From: an uncultured Oscillospiraceae bacterium
Lineage (GTDB): Bacteria; Bacillota; Clostridia; Oscillospirales; Acutalibacteraceae
Direction: 5' to 3'
Assembly (NCBI GenBank): GCA_900543215.1
Contig: UQQR01000005.1
Coordinates: 1-64,000, forward strand
DNA: 64,000 nucleotides
Part shown: piece by piece, positions 54,170 to 63,084 of the stretch
Position numbering within the stretch: the first letter of the stretch is position 1
How the letters are laid out: each line of letters opens with the position of its first letter
Notes under the pieces: generated by a model
Seen by the model: the letters and a program-made list of their open reading frames with translations, nothing else
Told to the model about the DNA's origin: nothing
Database searches by the model: none
Program-made: the position numbers and the translations under genes

Positions 54170-56320
54170 ATGACGGACAATATCTTTGTCATAATCCCCT
54201 CGCTTAATCCGGATGAGCGGCTTATAAATACGGTAGAGGGAATGCTTGACATTGGGTTCAAAAAAATCATTCTTGTAAATGACGGAAGCGACGCCGAGCA
54301 TTTGCGGTATTTTCCGAAGGCTACGGAAAATATCACGGTCATACACCGCAAGGCAAATCACGGCAAGGGTGCGGCACTCAAGGTTGCCTTTAGGCATATT
54401 TTGAAAAATTTCCCCGACGCCGAGGGCGTAGTTACCGTAGACGGAGACGGTCAGCACGAGCCGTCCGATGTGCTTGCCTGCGCTGAAGCGCTTGACGGCA
54501 TAGGCAAGGGTGCTGTGCTCGGATGCCGTGACTTTTCTGGCGAGGATGTGCCAAAACGCAGCCGTATGGGCAACCGTATAACCTCGGCTGTTTTTAAGGT
54601 TGTGTGCGGAATGAAAATTTCCGACACTCAAACAGGGCTTCGAGCGTTCCCTGCCTCGCTTTTACCTTTGCTTCTTACTGTAAAGGGCGACCGATTTGAT
54701 TATGAGACAAATATGCTTCTTAAATTCAAGCAGTGCGGCGTGAAGATAAGGGAGGTAAAAATTCAAACGGTATACCTTGACGAAAATTCATCCTCTCACT
54801 TCAGACCTGTAATAGACTCGCTTAAAATATACCGGTTTATTTTGGCTTACATTTTAAGCTCCGCCGTCTCTTTCATAATAGACATACTGCTTTTTTACAT
54901 AGCCTCAAAGCTTTTAAAATCAGCGCTTGGTATGGCTACAGCGTTGGTTGCCACCGTTATAGCGCGCGCGGTATCCTCGTTTGTAAATTACAGTATTAAC
55001 AGAACCACCGTTTTTGACTCGAAAAAGAAAAAGCGCAATTCTCTTATAAGGTACTATATTTTAGCGGTTCCGCAAATGCTTGTATCAGCCCTTTTGGTTT
55101 CGGTCATAGGCGCGGTATTCAAGGCGGCACCCGGTGTTTCCACCGTTATAAAAATTATAGTTGATACGGTTCTGTTCTTTATAAGCTACCGTATACAGCA
55201 GGGCTGGGTGTTTTCGGAAAAGGACGGCACAGAAAAATCCGTACCGAAGAAAAGGCTCGGCATTAAAACAATAGTCGGCAGAACACTCCTTTCCTTAGGT
55301 ACGGCAATAGTTATGCTTATAGTCACTGTCTTTTCGGCAGGGTTTATGATCTGCTACGGACCGAGTAAAAGCCTTCGCAATATGCTTGTTATAATGGCTA
55401 AGGAGGCCAGCGCAACCAAATGGGCGCCGACTCTGTTTCTTCCAAAATCAAAGGTAGACGAAATAATAGCCGAAAGCGAAAAGCTCAACACAGATGTCAT
55501 TGATGTAGGCAACTATGTGTCGGACGCAGCCGCAGACGAATGGAAGGACGCCAAAAACGGTATGAAGCTTACCTTTTTGAGCAAGCCTAAGTATAAGGGC
55601 TATTTACTGCTTATAAAGGACCCGAAGCGTGTGTCCGTCGGTATTTCTTCCGAAAACTTCGCCGCCGCCACAGAGGGTATGCGTATTTTTGACATTGCCG
55701 CAAAATATAACGCCGCCGCCGCAATAAACGCGGGCGAATTTTTAGACACGGGCGGTCAGGGCAAGGGCTCCGCGCCTATGGGTCTTACCTACTCGGGCGG
55801 AAAAAATGTGTGGAATGATGGGCTTAAGCGTACATTTATAGGCTTTGATAAGAACGACAGACTTATCTGCCGCGAATCAATGACCAAAAAAGAGGCGGAT
55901 GAATTAGGCATACGCGACGCCGTTTCATTCCAGAACGGCAATGTGCTTATAGAACAGTCAGGCAATGATGTTAAGCTTTATAAGGCGGATAACGATACCG
56001 GTACGGCACAGCGCACGGCGATAGGTCAGCGGGCGGACGGAACGGTTATAATGCTTGTTACGGACGGTCGCTCGGTAGACAGCATAGGAGCTACGAGAAA
56101 CGATGTAATAGAGCTTATGGTCGCAAACGGAGCGGTGAACGCCGCAATGCTTGACGGCGGTTCCTCGGCAATGATGTACTACCGCAATTATTACGATGTT
56201 TATTCGGTAGATAAGTCACAGCTTGACCAGTATCAGCTTCAGGGTCTTGTAAACCGATATAAGGCATTTACAAAGCCGCGCCGCATACCGACCTATTTTA
56301 TAGTAACGGAGGAAAAGTGA
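54170..56320 (+). CDS. GT2 glycosyltransferase-GtrA-phosphodiester glycosidase fusion
   Basis: A 716-residue three-part membrane protein. Residues 1-220 are a DPM1-like GT2 glycosyltransferase (VIIPSLNPDERL, VNDGS, and the metal-binding D91-G-D93 in DGDGQHEPSD) that would load sugar onto polyprenyl phosphate. Residues about 222-350 are a GtrA-type four-helix flippase domain (FVNYSINRTTVF, YRIQQGWVF). After a membrane helix (about 376-398) the rest (about 440-712) is an NAGPA/DUF2233 phosphodiester glycosidase (QRTAIGQRADGTV, MLDGGSSAMMY). A GAGGAG box precedes the ATG. It would act in an extracellular polysaccharide or teichoic-acid-like pathway with the two following genes. Confidence 0.88.
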   Translation: MTDNIFVIIPSLNPDERLINTVEGMLDIGFKKIILVNDGSDAEHLRYFPKATENITVIHRKANHGKGAALKVAFRHILKNFPDAEGVVTVDGDGQHEPSDVLACAEALDGIGKGAVLGCRDFSGEDVPKRSRMGNRITSAVFKVVCGMKISDTQTGLRAFPASLLPLLLTVKGDRFDYETNMLLKFKQCGVKIREVKIQTVYLDENSSSHFRPVIDSLKIYRFILAYILSSAVSFIIDILLFYIASKLLKSALGMATALVATVIARAVSSFVNYSINRTTVFDSKKKKRNSLIRYYILAVPQMLVSALLVSVIGAVFKAAPGVSTVIKIIVDTVLFFISYRIQQGWVFSEKDGTEKSVPKKRLGIKTIVGRTLLSLGTAIVMLIVTVFSAGFMICYGPSKSLRNMLVIMAKEASATKWAPTLFLPKSKVDEIIAESEKLNTDVIDVGNYVSDAAADEWKDAKNGMKLTFLSKPKYKGYLLLIKDPKRVSVGISSENFAAATEGMRIFDIAAKYNAAAAINAGEFLDTGGQGKGSAPMGLTYSGGKNVWNDGLKRTFIGFDKNDRLICRESMTKKEADELGIRDAVSFQNGNVLIEQSGNDVKLYKADNDTGTAQRTAIGQRADGTVIMLVTDGRSVDSIGATRNDVIELMVANGAVNAAMLDGGSSAMMYYRNYYDVYSVDKSQLDQYQLQGLVNRYKAFTKPRRIPTYFIVTEEK

Positions 56321-57372
56321 TGAAACCGAAATCTGTGTTTTATAAAGCTTACTTCACGGTTATCGCTTTGTTTTTCGTCGCCCTTATAATAGGGCTTTTG
56401 GTATTCAGAGGCTGGCTTGCCGACTATGAAGCGGCACAGCCGGAGCCTATTGTAAACAAGCTTATCGAAAGCCATATTAAAACCGGAGACCTGTATTCGG
56501 TCAAAGACAAATACAATTTAAAAATTTCAGACTATGAAACAAAAAGCAATTTTGACAGCTTTCTTAAAAGCCTTACCGACGGCAAGGAGCTTACAGGCAC
56601 AACCTCGGCGGTAAAGCCCGATGGTTGTGACGCCGCTTATCAAATAAAAGCCGACGGTGAGAAAATACTTAATGTTTATTTAAAAAAAGACGGCAAGACA
56701 AAAAGATATTTTGTTTCCGGCTGTGAGTTTGACAGCTCCGTTTACAAGACCTTGAAAATAACCGCGGCGTCGGACGCCGAAATCAAAGTCAACGGCGTTG
56801 CCGTAAAGGCGGAAGACCGTAAGGACGAGCCGTTGCCCGATATTAAAAGCGACCTTCTGAAATCCGACAAACTGATAAAAAAACAAATTATAAGTATAAC
56901 CGACCTTTTAAACGAACCTGAAAGCGTAACGGCGACATCAGGTAAGAAAGCGCTGACGGTCGAAAACGATTCGGGCGTTTATAGTGTTGCGGAGGATTTC
57001 CCCGAAAAATCGGCAGTGGGGGATTTTGCGGGCAAGGCAGCCTCAACCTACGCCGAATATATGCAGAACGATTCCAACCTTACAAACATAAAGAAATACA
57101 TAGACGACACAACAGAGCTTTACAAAAACATAAAATCAAGTCTTGTAATTTTTTCGCTCGACCATGAGGGGCACACTATTAAAGACATAAAAACAACCGA
57201 TTTCCATAAATATAACGACAGTCTTTTCAGTTGCCGTGTACGGCTTACAAACGCTTTAAAGCGAAACGGTGCGATTTATGAGGACAAATTTGATAAATAT
57301 GTGTATCTCAAAAAGGACGGAGACACCTATAAGGCGATTGACATGCAAAACACGGGGGATTCGGTAAAATGA
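56320..57372 (+). CDS. Membrane-anchored extracellular protein, unknown
   Basis: A 350-residue protein with a cytoplasmic basic start, one membrane helix (about 12-32) and a long lysine/aspartate-rich extracytoplasmic part with two small beta-rich regions (about 65-140 and 145-330). No enzyme motif is seen. The ATG at 56320 shares a base with the previous stop and follows GGAGG; a GTG one codon earlier is less likely. Its place between the glycosyltransferase fusion and a PAP2 phosphatase suggests a cell-envelope role. Confidence 0.7.
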   Translation: MKPKSVFYKAYFTVIALFFVALIIGLLVFRGWLADYEAAQPEPIVNKLIESHIKTGDLYSVKDKYNLKISDYETKSNFDSFLKSLTDGKELTGTTSAVKPDGCDAAYQIKADGEKILNVYLKKDGKTKRYFVSGCEFDSSVYKTLKITAASDAEIKVNGVAVKAEDRKDEPLPDIKSDLLKSDKLIKKQIISITDLLNEPESVTATSGKKALTVENDSGVYSVAEDFPEKSAVGDFAGKAASTYAEYMQNDSNLTNIKKYIDDTTELYKNIKSSLVIFSLDHEGHTIKDIKTTDFHKYNDSLFSCRVRLTNALKRNGAIYEDKFDKYVYLKKDGDTYKAIDMQNTGDSVK

Positions 57373-57926
57373 ATGAATATGAACTTAAAATACTTGACTT
57401 TATCCACGAACACCTCACCTGCCGTTTTCTTGACGCGGTAATGCCGATAATTACTAAATTCGGTGACGGCGGAATTTTTTGGATAGCCGTAGCATTAGCG
57501 TTTATAATTATTAAGAAAACGCGCAAGACGGGAATTTCGATGGGTACGGCTCTGCTTATAGGTCTTATTATCGGAAACCTTATACTGAAAAATTCCTTTG
57601 CGAGAATAAGGCCGTATGACCTTAACACCGCAATAAGACCCGACCTGCTTGTGAAAGCGCTTTCGGATTATTCCTTCCCGTCGGGGCATACTCTGGCTTC
57701 ATTTGAGGCGGCAACGGTGCTTCTTATACGGGATAAGCGATTCGGAATACCTGCTGTTATTTTGGCGGTTCTTATAGCGTTTTCAAGGCTTTATCTGTAT
57801 GTGCATTACCCGTCGGATGTTTTGGCAGGGGCAGTGCTCGGAGTATTTATAGGCTTCTTATCCTGCAAGCTGATAGATAGGCTCTTTGAAAAGTTCGAAG
57901 AACATAAACGGCTTAAAACAAAATAA
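57369..57926 (+). CDS. PAP2 family phosphatase
   Basis: A 185-residue integral membrane phosphatase of the PAP2 superfamily, acting on lipid (pyro)phosphates such as undecaprenyl pyrophosphate on the outer face. The three motifs are present: K-N-S-F-A-R-I-RP, PSGH (FPSGHTLAS) and SR-L-Y-L-Y-V-H-YPSD. It overlaps the previous gene by 4 bases (ATGA) and ends the envelope operon; it could recycle the lipid carrier used by the GT2-GtrA protein. Confidence 0.93.
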   Translation: MNEYELKILDFIHEHLTCRFLDAVMPIITKFGDGGIFWIAVALAFIIIKKTRKTGISMGTALLIGLIIGNLILKNSFARIRPYDLNTAIRPDLLVKALSDYSFPSGHTLASFEAATVLLIRDKRFGIPAVILAVLIAFSRLYLYVHYPSDVLAGAVLGVFIGFLSCKLIDRLFEKFEEHKRLKTK

Positions 57927-57967
57927 AAAACGGTTGTTACAGTAAAAAACTGTAACAACCGTTTTTT
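57925..57967. terminator. Bidirectional terminator
   Basis: AAAAAACGGTTGTTACAG (57925-57942) pairs with its complement at 57950-57967 between the convergent PAP2 and ilvE genes. Confidence 0.92.
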
Positions 57968-57971
57968 GATA

Positions 57972-59036
57972 TTATTTCAAGAGATGCGTCCAACCGTGCG
58001 TATCCTCAAGCTTACCCCACTGAATACCGGTAAGCGTATCGTAAAGATGCTGTGTTACCTCGCCTATCTTGCCGTCGTTAATGGTGTACTTAACGCCCTT
58101 ATAGCAAAGCTCGCCTATCGGGGAGACAACCGCGGCTGTACCGCAGCCCCACGCTTCCTCAAGCTTGCCGTTTTTAAGCGCCTCGCCGAGCTCGTCTACG
58201 CTTAAAAGCCTTTCGCTTACATTATATCCCTTTTCCCTGAGCACTTCAATGCAGGATTTCCTTGTAATACCGGGGAGAATGGAACCTGTAAGCTCTGGGG
58301 TGACTATTTCGCCGTCAATCTTGAACATAACATTCATAGCGCCGACTTCCTCGATGTACTTGCGCTCCACACCGTCAAGCCAAAGCACCTGTGAATATCC
58401 CATTTCTTCCGCTTTTTCGCCGGCTCTGTTGCTTGCGGCATAGTTTCCGCCGCATTTTGCATACCCCGTGCCGCCTCTTACAGCTCTTACATCCTTATCC
58501 TCAATCATAATCTTTACCGGATTAAGACCCTCGGCATAGTAACTGCCGACAGGCGAAAGAATGATTACAAATGTAGCGTGATGAACGGCGTGAACGCCCA
58601 AATTTTCATCGTTTCCGAACATAAACGGACGGATGTAAAGCGATGTGCCCTCCTCGGACGGAGTCCAGTCCTTTTCAAGACCTACAAATGTATCGAGTAT
58701 CTGCAAAAAGTCCTCCTCGGGTATCTGCGGAAGACAAAGCCTTTCGGCTGAATTGTTCATTCTGCGTACATTCTCTATCGGGCGGAAAAGCTGAACCTCG
58801 CCGTCCGCGCGGCGGTACGCCTTAAGTCCCTCGAATATTTCGGAGCCGTAATGCAAAACGGTAGAAGCCGGATGAAGCGAAATATTACCGAACGGTATGA
58901 TTCTTGCGTCATGCCATCCGTCCTCACGGGAATAATCCATCATAAACATATGGTCGGTGAATATTTTACCGAAGCCGAGCTTACTGCTTTCCGGCTTTGC
59001 CTTCGGGGACGAAGTTTTTGTTATTTTGATTTCCAT
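57972..59036 (-). CDS. ilvE: Branched-chain amino acid aminotransferase
   Basis: A 354-residue class IV PLP aminotransferase, the last step of Leu/Ile/Val synthesis. It has the FTDHMFMMDY start, HYGSEIFEGLKAYR, the PLP lysine in GYAKCGGNYA, and GTAAVVSPIG near the end, all of the longer IlvE type. The ATG at 59036 follows AAGGAAGTG and the longer frame is not supported. It is a single-gene unit with its own promoter. Confidence 0.96.
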   Translation of the reverse strand: MEIKITKTSSPKAKPESSKLGFGKIFTDHMFMMDYSREDGWHDARIIPFGNISLHPASTVLHYGSEIFEGLKAYRRADGEVQLFRPIENVRRMNNSAERLCLPQIPEEDFLQILDTFVGLEKDWTPSEEGTSLYIRPFMFGNDENLGVHAVHHATFVIILSPVGSYYAEGLNPVKIMIEDKDVRAVRGGTGYAKCGGNYAASNRAGEKAEEMGYSQVLWLDGVERKYIEEVGAMNVMFKIDGEIVTPELTGSILPGITRKSCIEVLREKGYNVSERLLSVDELGEALKNGKLEEAWGCGTAAVVSPIGELCYKGVKYTINDGKIGEVTQHLYDTLTGIQWGKLEDTHGWTHLLK

Positions 59037-59103
59037 TTTTAAGACACTTCCTTGGGTGCGCCTACTGCAAGTAATATTGCACAAGCGCTTTAGAATATAT
59101 TTA

Positions 59104-59132
59104 ATAATACTGCCAAAAAAACGGTTTTTCAA
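59104..59132 (-). promoter_or_regulatory. Promoter of ilvE
   Basis: Minus-strand TTGAAA (59127-59132), 17-base spacer, TATTAT (59104-59109). Confidence 0.65.
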
Positions 59133-59191
59133 GTGTTAAATTGCAAAAATAACAAATTGTTAATTTTTTATACAAATTCGGTGCTTTTCCT

Positions 59192-59383
59192 TTATATAAA
59201 TAGAGTACAACCCTGTAATTTGAAGTATTCTATTTTTTTATTTATAAGCTCCTCGGAAACACCCAGCTCCTTTGCAAGGCATTTGCGGCACATAAACCGT
59301 GTGCTTCCCCTGTTTATGAATTTTTTATATGCCCCTATATCGTTATGCTCAAGCTCTTTTCCGCAATTAATACAGGCAGACAT
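59192..59383 (-). CDS. Small zinc-finger protein
   Basis: A 63-residue protein with two zinc-ligand pairs, C4-x2-C7 and C32-x2-C35, a Gly-x-x-K-K spacer and a helical end closing with GCTLF. It resembles small clostridial zinc-ribbon proteins of unknown function. It starts one base inside the stop of the alpha-galactosidase gene and so is co-translated with it. Confidence 0.75.
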   Translation of the reverse strand: MSACINCGKELEHNDIGAYKKFINRGSTRFMCRKCLAKELGVSEELINKKIEYFKLQGCTLFI

Positions 59384-60510
59384 TATTTTTTCACGACCTT
59401 ACATCTGTAAACAAGGCAGCCGTACGGCTCTATATCGTGAATAAACGCGCCGTTCGTAACCGTTACCGTCTCATCATCCCAAACATTTTCAAGCTTAAGA
59501 GTTCTGTCTGTGCTTTCGGGAATACCAAGCTCGTCTATAGTCATACGAACCGCAGCCTTTTCTCCGCCGAAATTAAACATACCCACTGCTATATCACCGT
59601 TTTCAAGATTGCGCGCGTAAATTTTTACATTATCGTTCCAGAAGTTGGGGAGCTTAAATACCTGACGGCAATCCTTATCCTGGTTAATTTTTATAAGCTC
59701 CTTATTGGTAAGAATACGGTGGGTTTCCTCATTCATATTTCTTATATCGCAGCCTATCATAAGCGGCGATCCCATTAAAGCCCATATTGAGAAATGGGTC
59801 TTATACTGCACATCGTTAAGTCCTTCAAGACCGACATTGCCCTTGCCGTACATTCCCACAACCAGCATATCCATATCGTTAAAGCAACCCGCTCCGCCGT
59901 AAGGAAGTATGGCATCCTGCTCCTCGGTAAGCTTTTTAATAGATTCCCAGGTATCAAAAATATCGCCTGTTGAGCGCCACATATTCGCACCCGTTTCACG
60001 CATCCACTCGGCTGTGTTGTCCGCTCCCCACGAGCAGGCGCTGAAGAGAATATCCCTGCCGCAGTTCTTAAGCGCAAGACCCATACGGCGGTAAAGATAT
60101 TTGCCGTGTATAATATTGCTGTGATAGCAATAATCGTATTTAAGGAAATCCACGCCCCATTCAGCGAAGGTTTCCGCGTCTGTAAATTCGTGTTCAAAGC
60201 TTCCGGGGTATCCGGCACAGGTAAGATTTCCGGCACAGGAATACATACCGAACTTAAGACCCTTTGAATGAACATAATCGGCAACGGATTTCATACCGTG
60301 CGGGAATTTTTCGGGATCGGCAACCAATCTGCCGTCCTTGTCTCTTTCTTTAAGCGACCAGCAGTCATCAATAACCAAATAGTCGTAACCGGCGTCCAAA
60401 AGACCTGTTTCGACCATTTTATCCGCTGTTTCAAAAATCAGCTTTTCGTTTATATCGGCTCCGAATGTGTTCCAGGAATTCCAACCCATAGGTGGCGTAT
60501 TTTTTATCAT
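59383..60510 (-). CDS. GH27 alpha-galactosidase
   Basis: A 375-residue glycoside hydrolase family 27 enzyme, releasing alpha-linked galactose (melibiase) or a related sugar. The (beta/alpha)8 barrel begins with PPMGWNSWNTFG; the nucleophile aspartate is in FLKYDYCYH and the acid/base aspartate in WRSTGDI. A beta-sandwich ends the protein. There is no signal peptide, so it is cytoplasmic and acts on imported oligosaccharides. The ATG at 60510 follows GGAGG; a TTG six codons upstream overlaps that box. It is divergent from an AraC-type regulator. Confidence 0.93.
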   Translation of the reverse strand: MIKNTPPMGWNSWNTFGADINEKLIFETADKMVETGLLDAGYDYLVIDDCWSLKERDKDGRLVADPEKFPHGMKSVADYVHSKGLKFGMYSCAGNLTCAGYPGSFEHEFTDAETFAEWGVDFLKYDYCYHSNIIHGKYLYRRMGLALKNCGRDILFSACSWGADNTAEWMRETGANMWRSTGDIFDTWESIKKLTEEQDAILPYGGAGCFNDMDMLVVGMYGKGNVGLEGLNDVQYKTHFSIWALMGSPLMIGCDIRNMNEETHRILTNKELIKINQDKDCRQVFKLPNFWNDNVKIYARNLENGDIAVGMFNFGGEKAAVRMTIDELGIPESTDRTLKLENVWDDETVTVTNGAFIHDIEPYGCLVYRCKVVKK

Positions 60511-60627
60511 TTTCTTGACCTCCGACAATAAATATTGTAAAATAAGTATATTGCAAAAAAATGTTATTTTCTATAACCTTTTATTGCATTTATATGGATT
60601 TTTGTTTCAAAAAAGGAGTGTGGTTGG

Positions 60628-61422
60628 GTGACCGTAGATTCCGAGTTCATATCTGCCGGCCGCAGGGACTGCTCCGATATGCACTCTTGGGGACCGGGCA
60701 CCAGAACCTGTTATGTGGTGCATTACATAATTAAGGGTAAGGGAACTTTTTTAAAAAACGGTAAGGCTTACCTTGCTGAGTGCGGGGAAAGCTTTGTTAT
60801 ACGGCCGTTTGATAATATTGCGTACTTCCCCGATGAAAACGACCCTTGGGAATACACCTGGATTGACTTTTCGGGCGAGCAGTATGCTTCTCTTTTTAAA
60901 AATATCAATTACCTAAGAGGAGATTGCATTATAGGAGGTATACCGAAAAAAAGGCTTCTCCCCTTTTTTGAAATGCTGTGCGGTATGGACCCGTACCCGT
61001 CAGACATTAATACCGCAAGGGGACTTTTGCTCACAGTTTTGGGAATATATGCGGACACCTTTCCGAAAATTACCGAAAACAGCCGTGAAAGCTATTTTGA
61101 TACCGCCTGCCGCTTAATTCAGCAAAACTTTTACAAGGACGAGCTTGACCTTGGCGTTATGTGCGATTTCCTCGGTGTGAGCCGCTCCACTTTGCACAGA
61201 TGCTTTATGAATATGTGCGGAATTTCACCGGGGGCGTATCTTACAAAATACAGGGCCGCCAGAGCAAAAGAACTTTTGGAGCACGGCGTATCGGTAAAAT
61301 CAACCGCGCTTTCCTGCGGCTTCAGCGATCCGCTGTATTTTTCAAAATCGTTTAAAAAAGCCTTCGGAATATCACCGAACGAATACAGAAAAAAGTTTTT
61401 AATCAAAAATAAGGAACAATAA
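60628..61422 (+). CDS. AraC family transcriptional regulator
   Basis: A 264-residue regulator with an N-terminal cupin-like sugar-sensing domain (about 1-150: GKGTFLKNGKAYLAECGESFVI and WIDFSG) and a C-terminal double helix-turn-helix (about 165-262: GVSRSTLHRCF, then AARAKELLE, SCGFSDPLYFSKSFKKAFG). The start is GTG after AAGGAGTG. Position opposite the GH27 gene suggests that it activates the galactosidase in response to its sugar. Confidence 0.92.
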   Translation: MTVDSEFISAGRRDCSDMHSWGPGTRTCYVVHYIIKGKGTFLKNGKAYLAECGESFVIRPFDNIAYFPDENDPWEYTWIDFSGEQYASLFKNINYLRGDCIIGGIPKKRLLPFFEMLCGMDPYPSDINTARGLLLTVLGIYADTFPKITENSRESYFDTACRLIQQNFYKDELDLGVMCDFLGVSRSTLHRCFMNMCGISPGAYLTKYRAARAKELLEHGVSVKSTALSCGFSDPLYFSKSFKKAFGISPNEYRKKFLIKNKEQ

Positions 61423-61423
61423 A

Positions 61424-62764
61424 ATGGAAAAAAATCTTACCGACGGCAGTGTTTTTAAAAACCTGGCATTTTTTTCACTGCCGTATCTGCTGTCTTATTT
61501 TCTTCAGACCCTTTACGGTATGGCAGACCTTTTTATTATAGGCAGCTTTGACGGCACAGCCGCAACCACATCCGTTTCGGTAGGCTCGCAGGTTATGCAT
61601 ATGCTTACCGTAATTATAGTGGGACTTGCCATGGGTTCTACCGTAAGCATAGGCAACGCCGTTGGTGCCGGCGACCGTAAAAAAGCGGCAATATATATCG
61701 GCAACACCGTTACGCTTTTTATGGCGCTTTCTTTGGTTCTTACGGCGGTATTGGTTATAGTTGTAAAGCCTATTGTAAACGCTGTTTCCACCCCCGCGGA
61801 GGCGGTGGACGGCGCCGTTAAATATCTTACAATCTGCTTTCTCGGAATACCGTTTATCACAGCATACAATATAATAAGCTCGATTTTCAGGGGTTTGGGC
61901 GACAGTAAAAGTCCTATGTATTTTATCGCCGTTGCCTGCGCCTCAAATATTGTTCTTGACTATTTGTTTATCGGCGCTTTTGATATGGGACCTGCCGGCG
62001 CCGCGCTCGGAACAACGCTTTCACAAGGGCTTAGCGTTGCCGTATCGCTTTTTGTTATATTAAAACGCCGTTTGGGAATAGCGCTTAAAAGAACCGCTCT
62101 TAAGCCGCTTGGCTCCGTTACGGGAAAAATACTTAAAATCGGCGTACCGATAAGCCTTCAGGACGGTTTTATTCAAATATCCTTTATACTTATTACCGCA
62201 ATTGCCAACCGCAGGGGTCTAACCGACGCCGCCGCGGTCGGAATAGTTGAAAAAATAATCGGTTTTGTGTTTTTGGTGCCCTCCTCAATGCTGTCCGCGG
62301 TATCGGCGATCGGGGCGCAAAATATCGGTGCCGGCAAACCGAAAAGAGCGATATCCACACTCGGTTATGCCATAATAATCTCCTCGGTATTTTCGATAAC
62401 GGCGGCGGTTACGGTTCAGTTTGCCGCAAACGGCATGGTAGATCTTTTTACGGACGACAATGCCGTAATCCTGTCTGGCGGTCAGTATTTAAAGGGTTAT
62501 ATATGGGATTGCTTTTTCGCCGGTATACATTTCAGCTGCAGCGGTTATTTCTGTGCGGCGGGTAAGTCCGGATTTTCGTTTTTACACAATCTGATTTCAA
62601 TAATTCTTGTCCGTATACCCGGCGCCTATATTACTTCAAAGCTGTTTAAAACTACTCTTTTGCCGATGGGACTTTCCTCAGCAGCAGGCTCGCTTTTTTC
62701 CGTTATTATATGTGCTGTCATAATGGCTGTTATGCTCAAAAAAGGTAATTACAAATCAGCTTGA
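61424..62764 (+). CDS. MATE family efflux transporter
   Basis: A 446-residue exporter of the MATE family with twelve predicted helices in two similar halves (about 12-230 and 245-440), an FSLPYLLSYFLQTLYG start and a RGLGDSKSPM loop. It probably uses a Na+ or H+ gradient; the substrate is unknown. It starts one base after the AraC gene's stop, with an AAGGAA box inside that gene, so the two are co-transcribed. Confidence 0.92.
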   Translation: MEKNLTDGSVFKNLAFFSLPYLLSYFLQTLYGMADLFIIGSFDGTAATTSVSVGSQVMHMLTVIIVGLAMGSTVSIGNAVGAGDRKKAAIYIGNTVTLFMALSLVLTAVLVIVVKPIVNAVSTPAEAVDGAVKYLTICFLGIPFITAYNIISSIFRGLGDSKSPMYFIAVACASNIVLDYLFIGAFDMGPAGAALGTTLSQGLSVAVSLFVILKRRLGIALKRTALKPLGSVTGKILKIGVPISLQDGFIQISFILITAIANRRGLTDAAAVGIVEKIIGFVFLVPSSMLSAVSAIGAQNIGAGKPKRAISTLGYAIIISSVFSITAAVTVQFAANGMVDLFTDDNAVILSGGQYLKGYIWDCFFAGIHFSCSGYFCAAGKSGFSFLHNLISIILVRIPGAYITSKLFKTTLLPMGLSSAAGSLFSVIICAVIMAVMLKKGNYKSA

Positions 62765-63084
62765 AAATATCGGTACCAAAAAATTTTAGCTTAATTTGTT
62801 GATAAAAAGTGTTATGATTTTCCGTATATATCTCAATAAAAAAATGCCTCAACCATGCGCTTGCATTTTGAGACACTCAAATATCAAAACAATTCACTCG
62901 TCCCGCAGGAACGAATTACATTAAAAAAAATCAAAAATCCGAACGCGTCACCATTGATGACAATGTTCGGATAATTTGACTTTGTGAAGACAGGACAATA
63001 GAGATGTTTTTGCGTTTTCACTGTCTTGATTTGAACACTCGTCACAATCATTCTACATCACTCCGTTTCTGTTTTCAAGGCTGT
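62765..63084. other. Gap between chromosome genes and the right mobile element
   Basis: No gene is seen in 320 bases. A hairpin TGCCTCAA/TTGAGACA lies at about 62845-62876, and a second, ATCCGAAC (62938-62945) with GTTCGGAT (62966-62973), encloses a GCGTCACCATTGATGAC loop. One of them may end the MATE transcript or mark the end of the element encoding the recombinase to the right. Confidence 0.45.
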
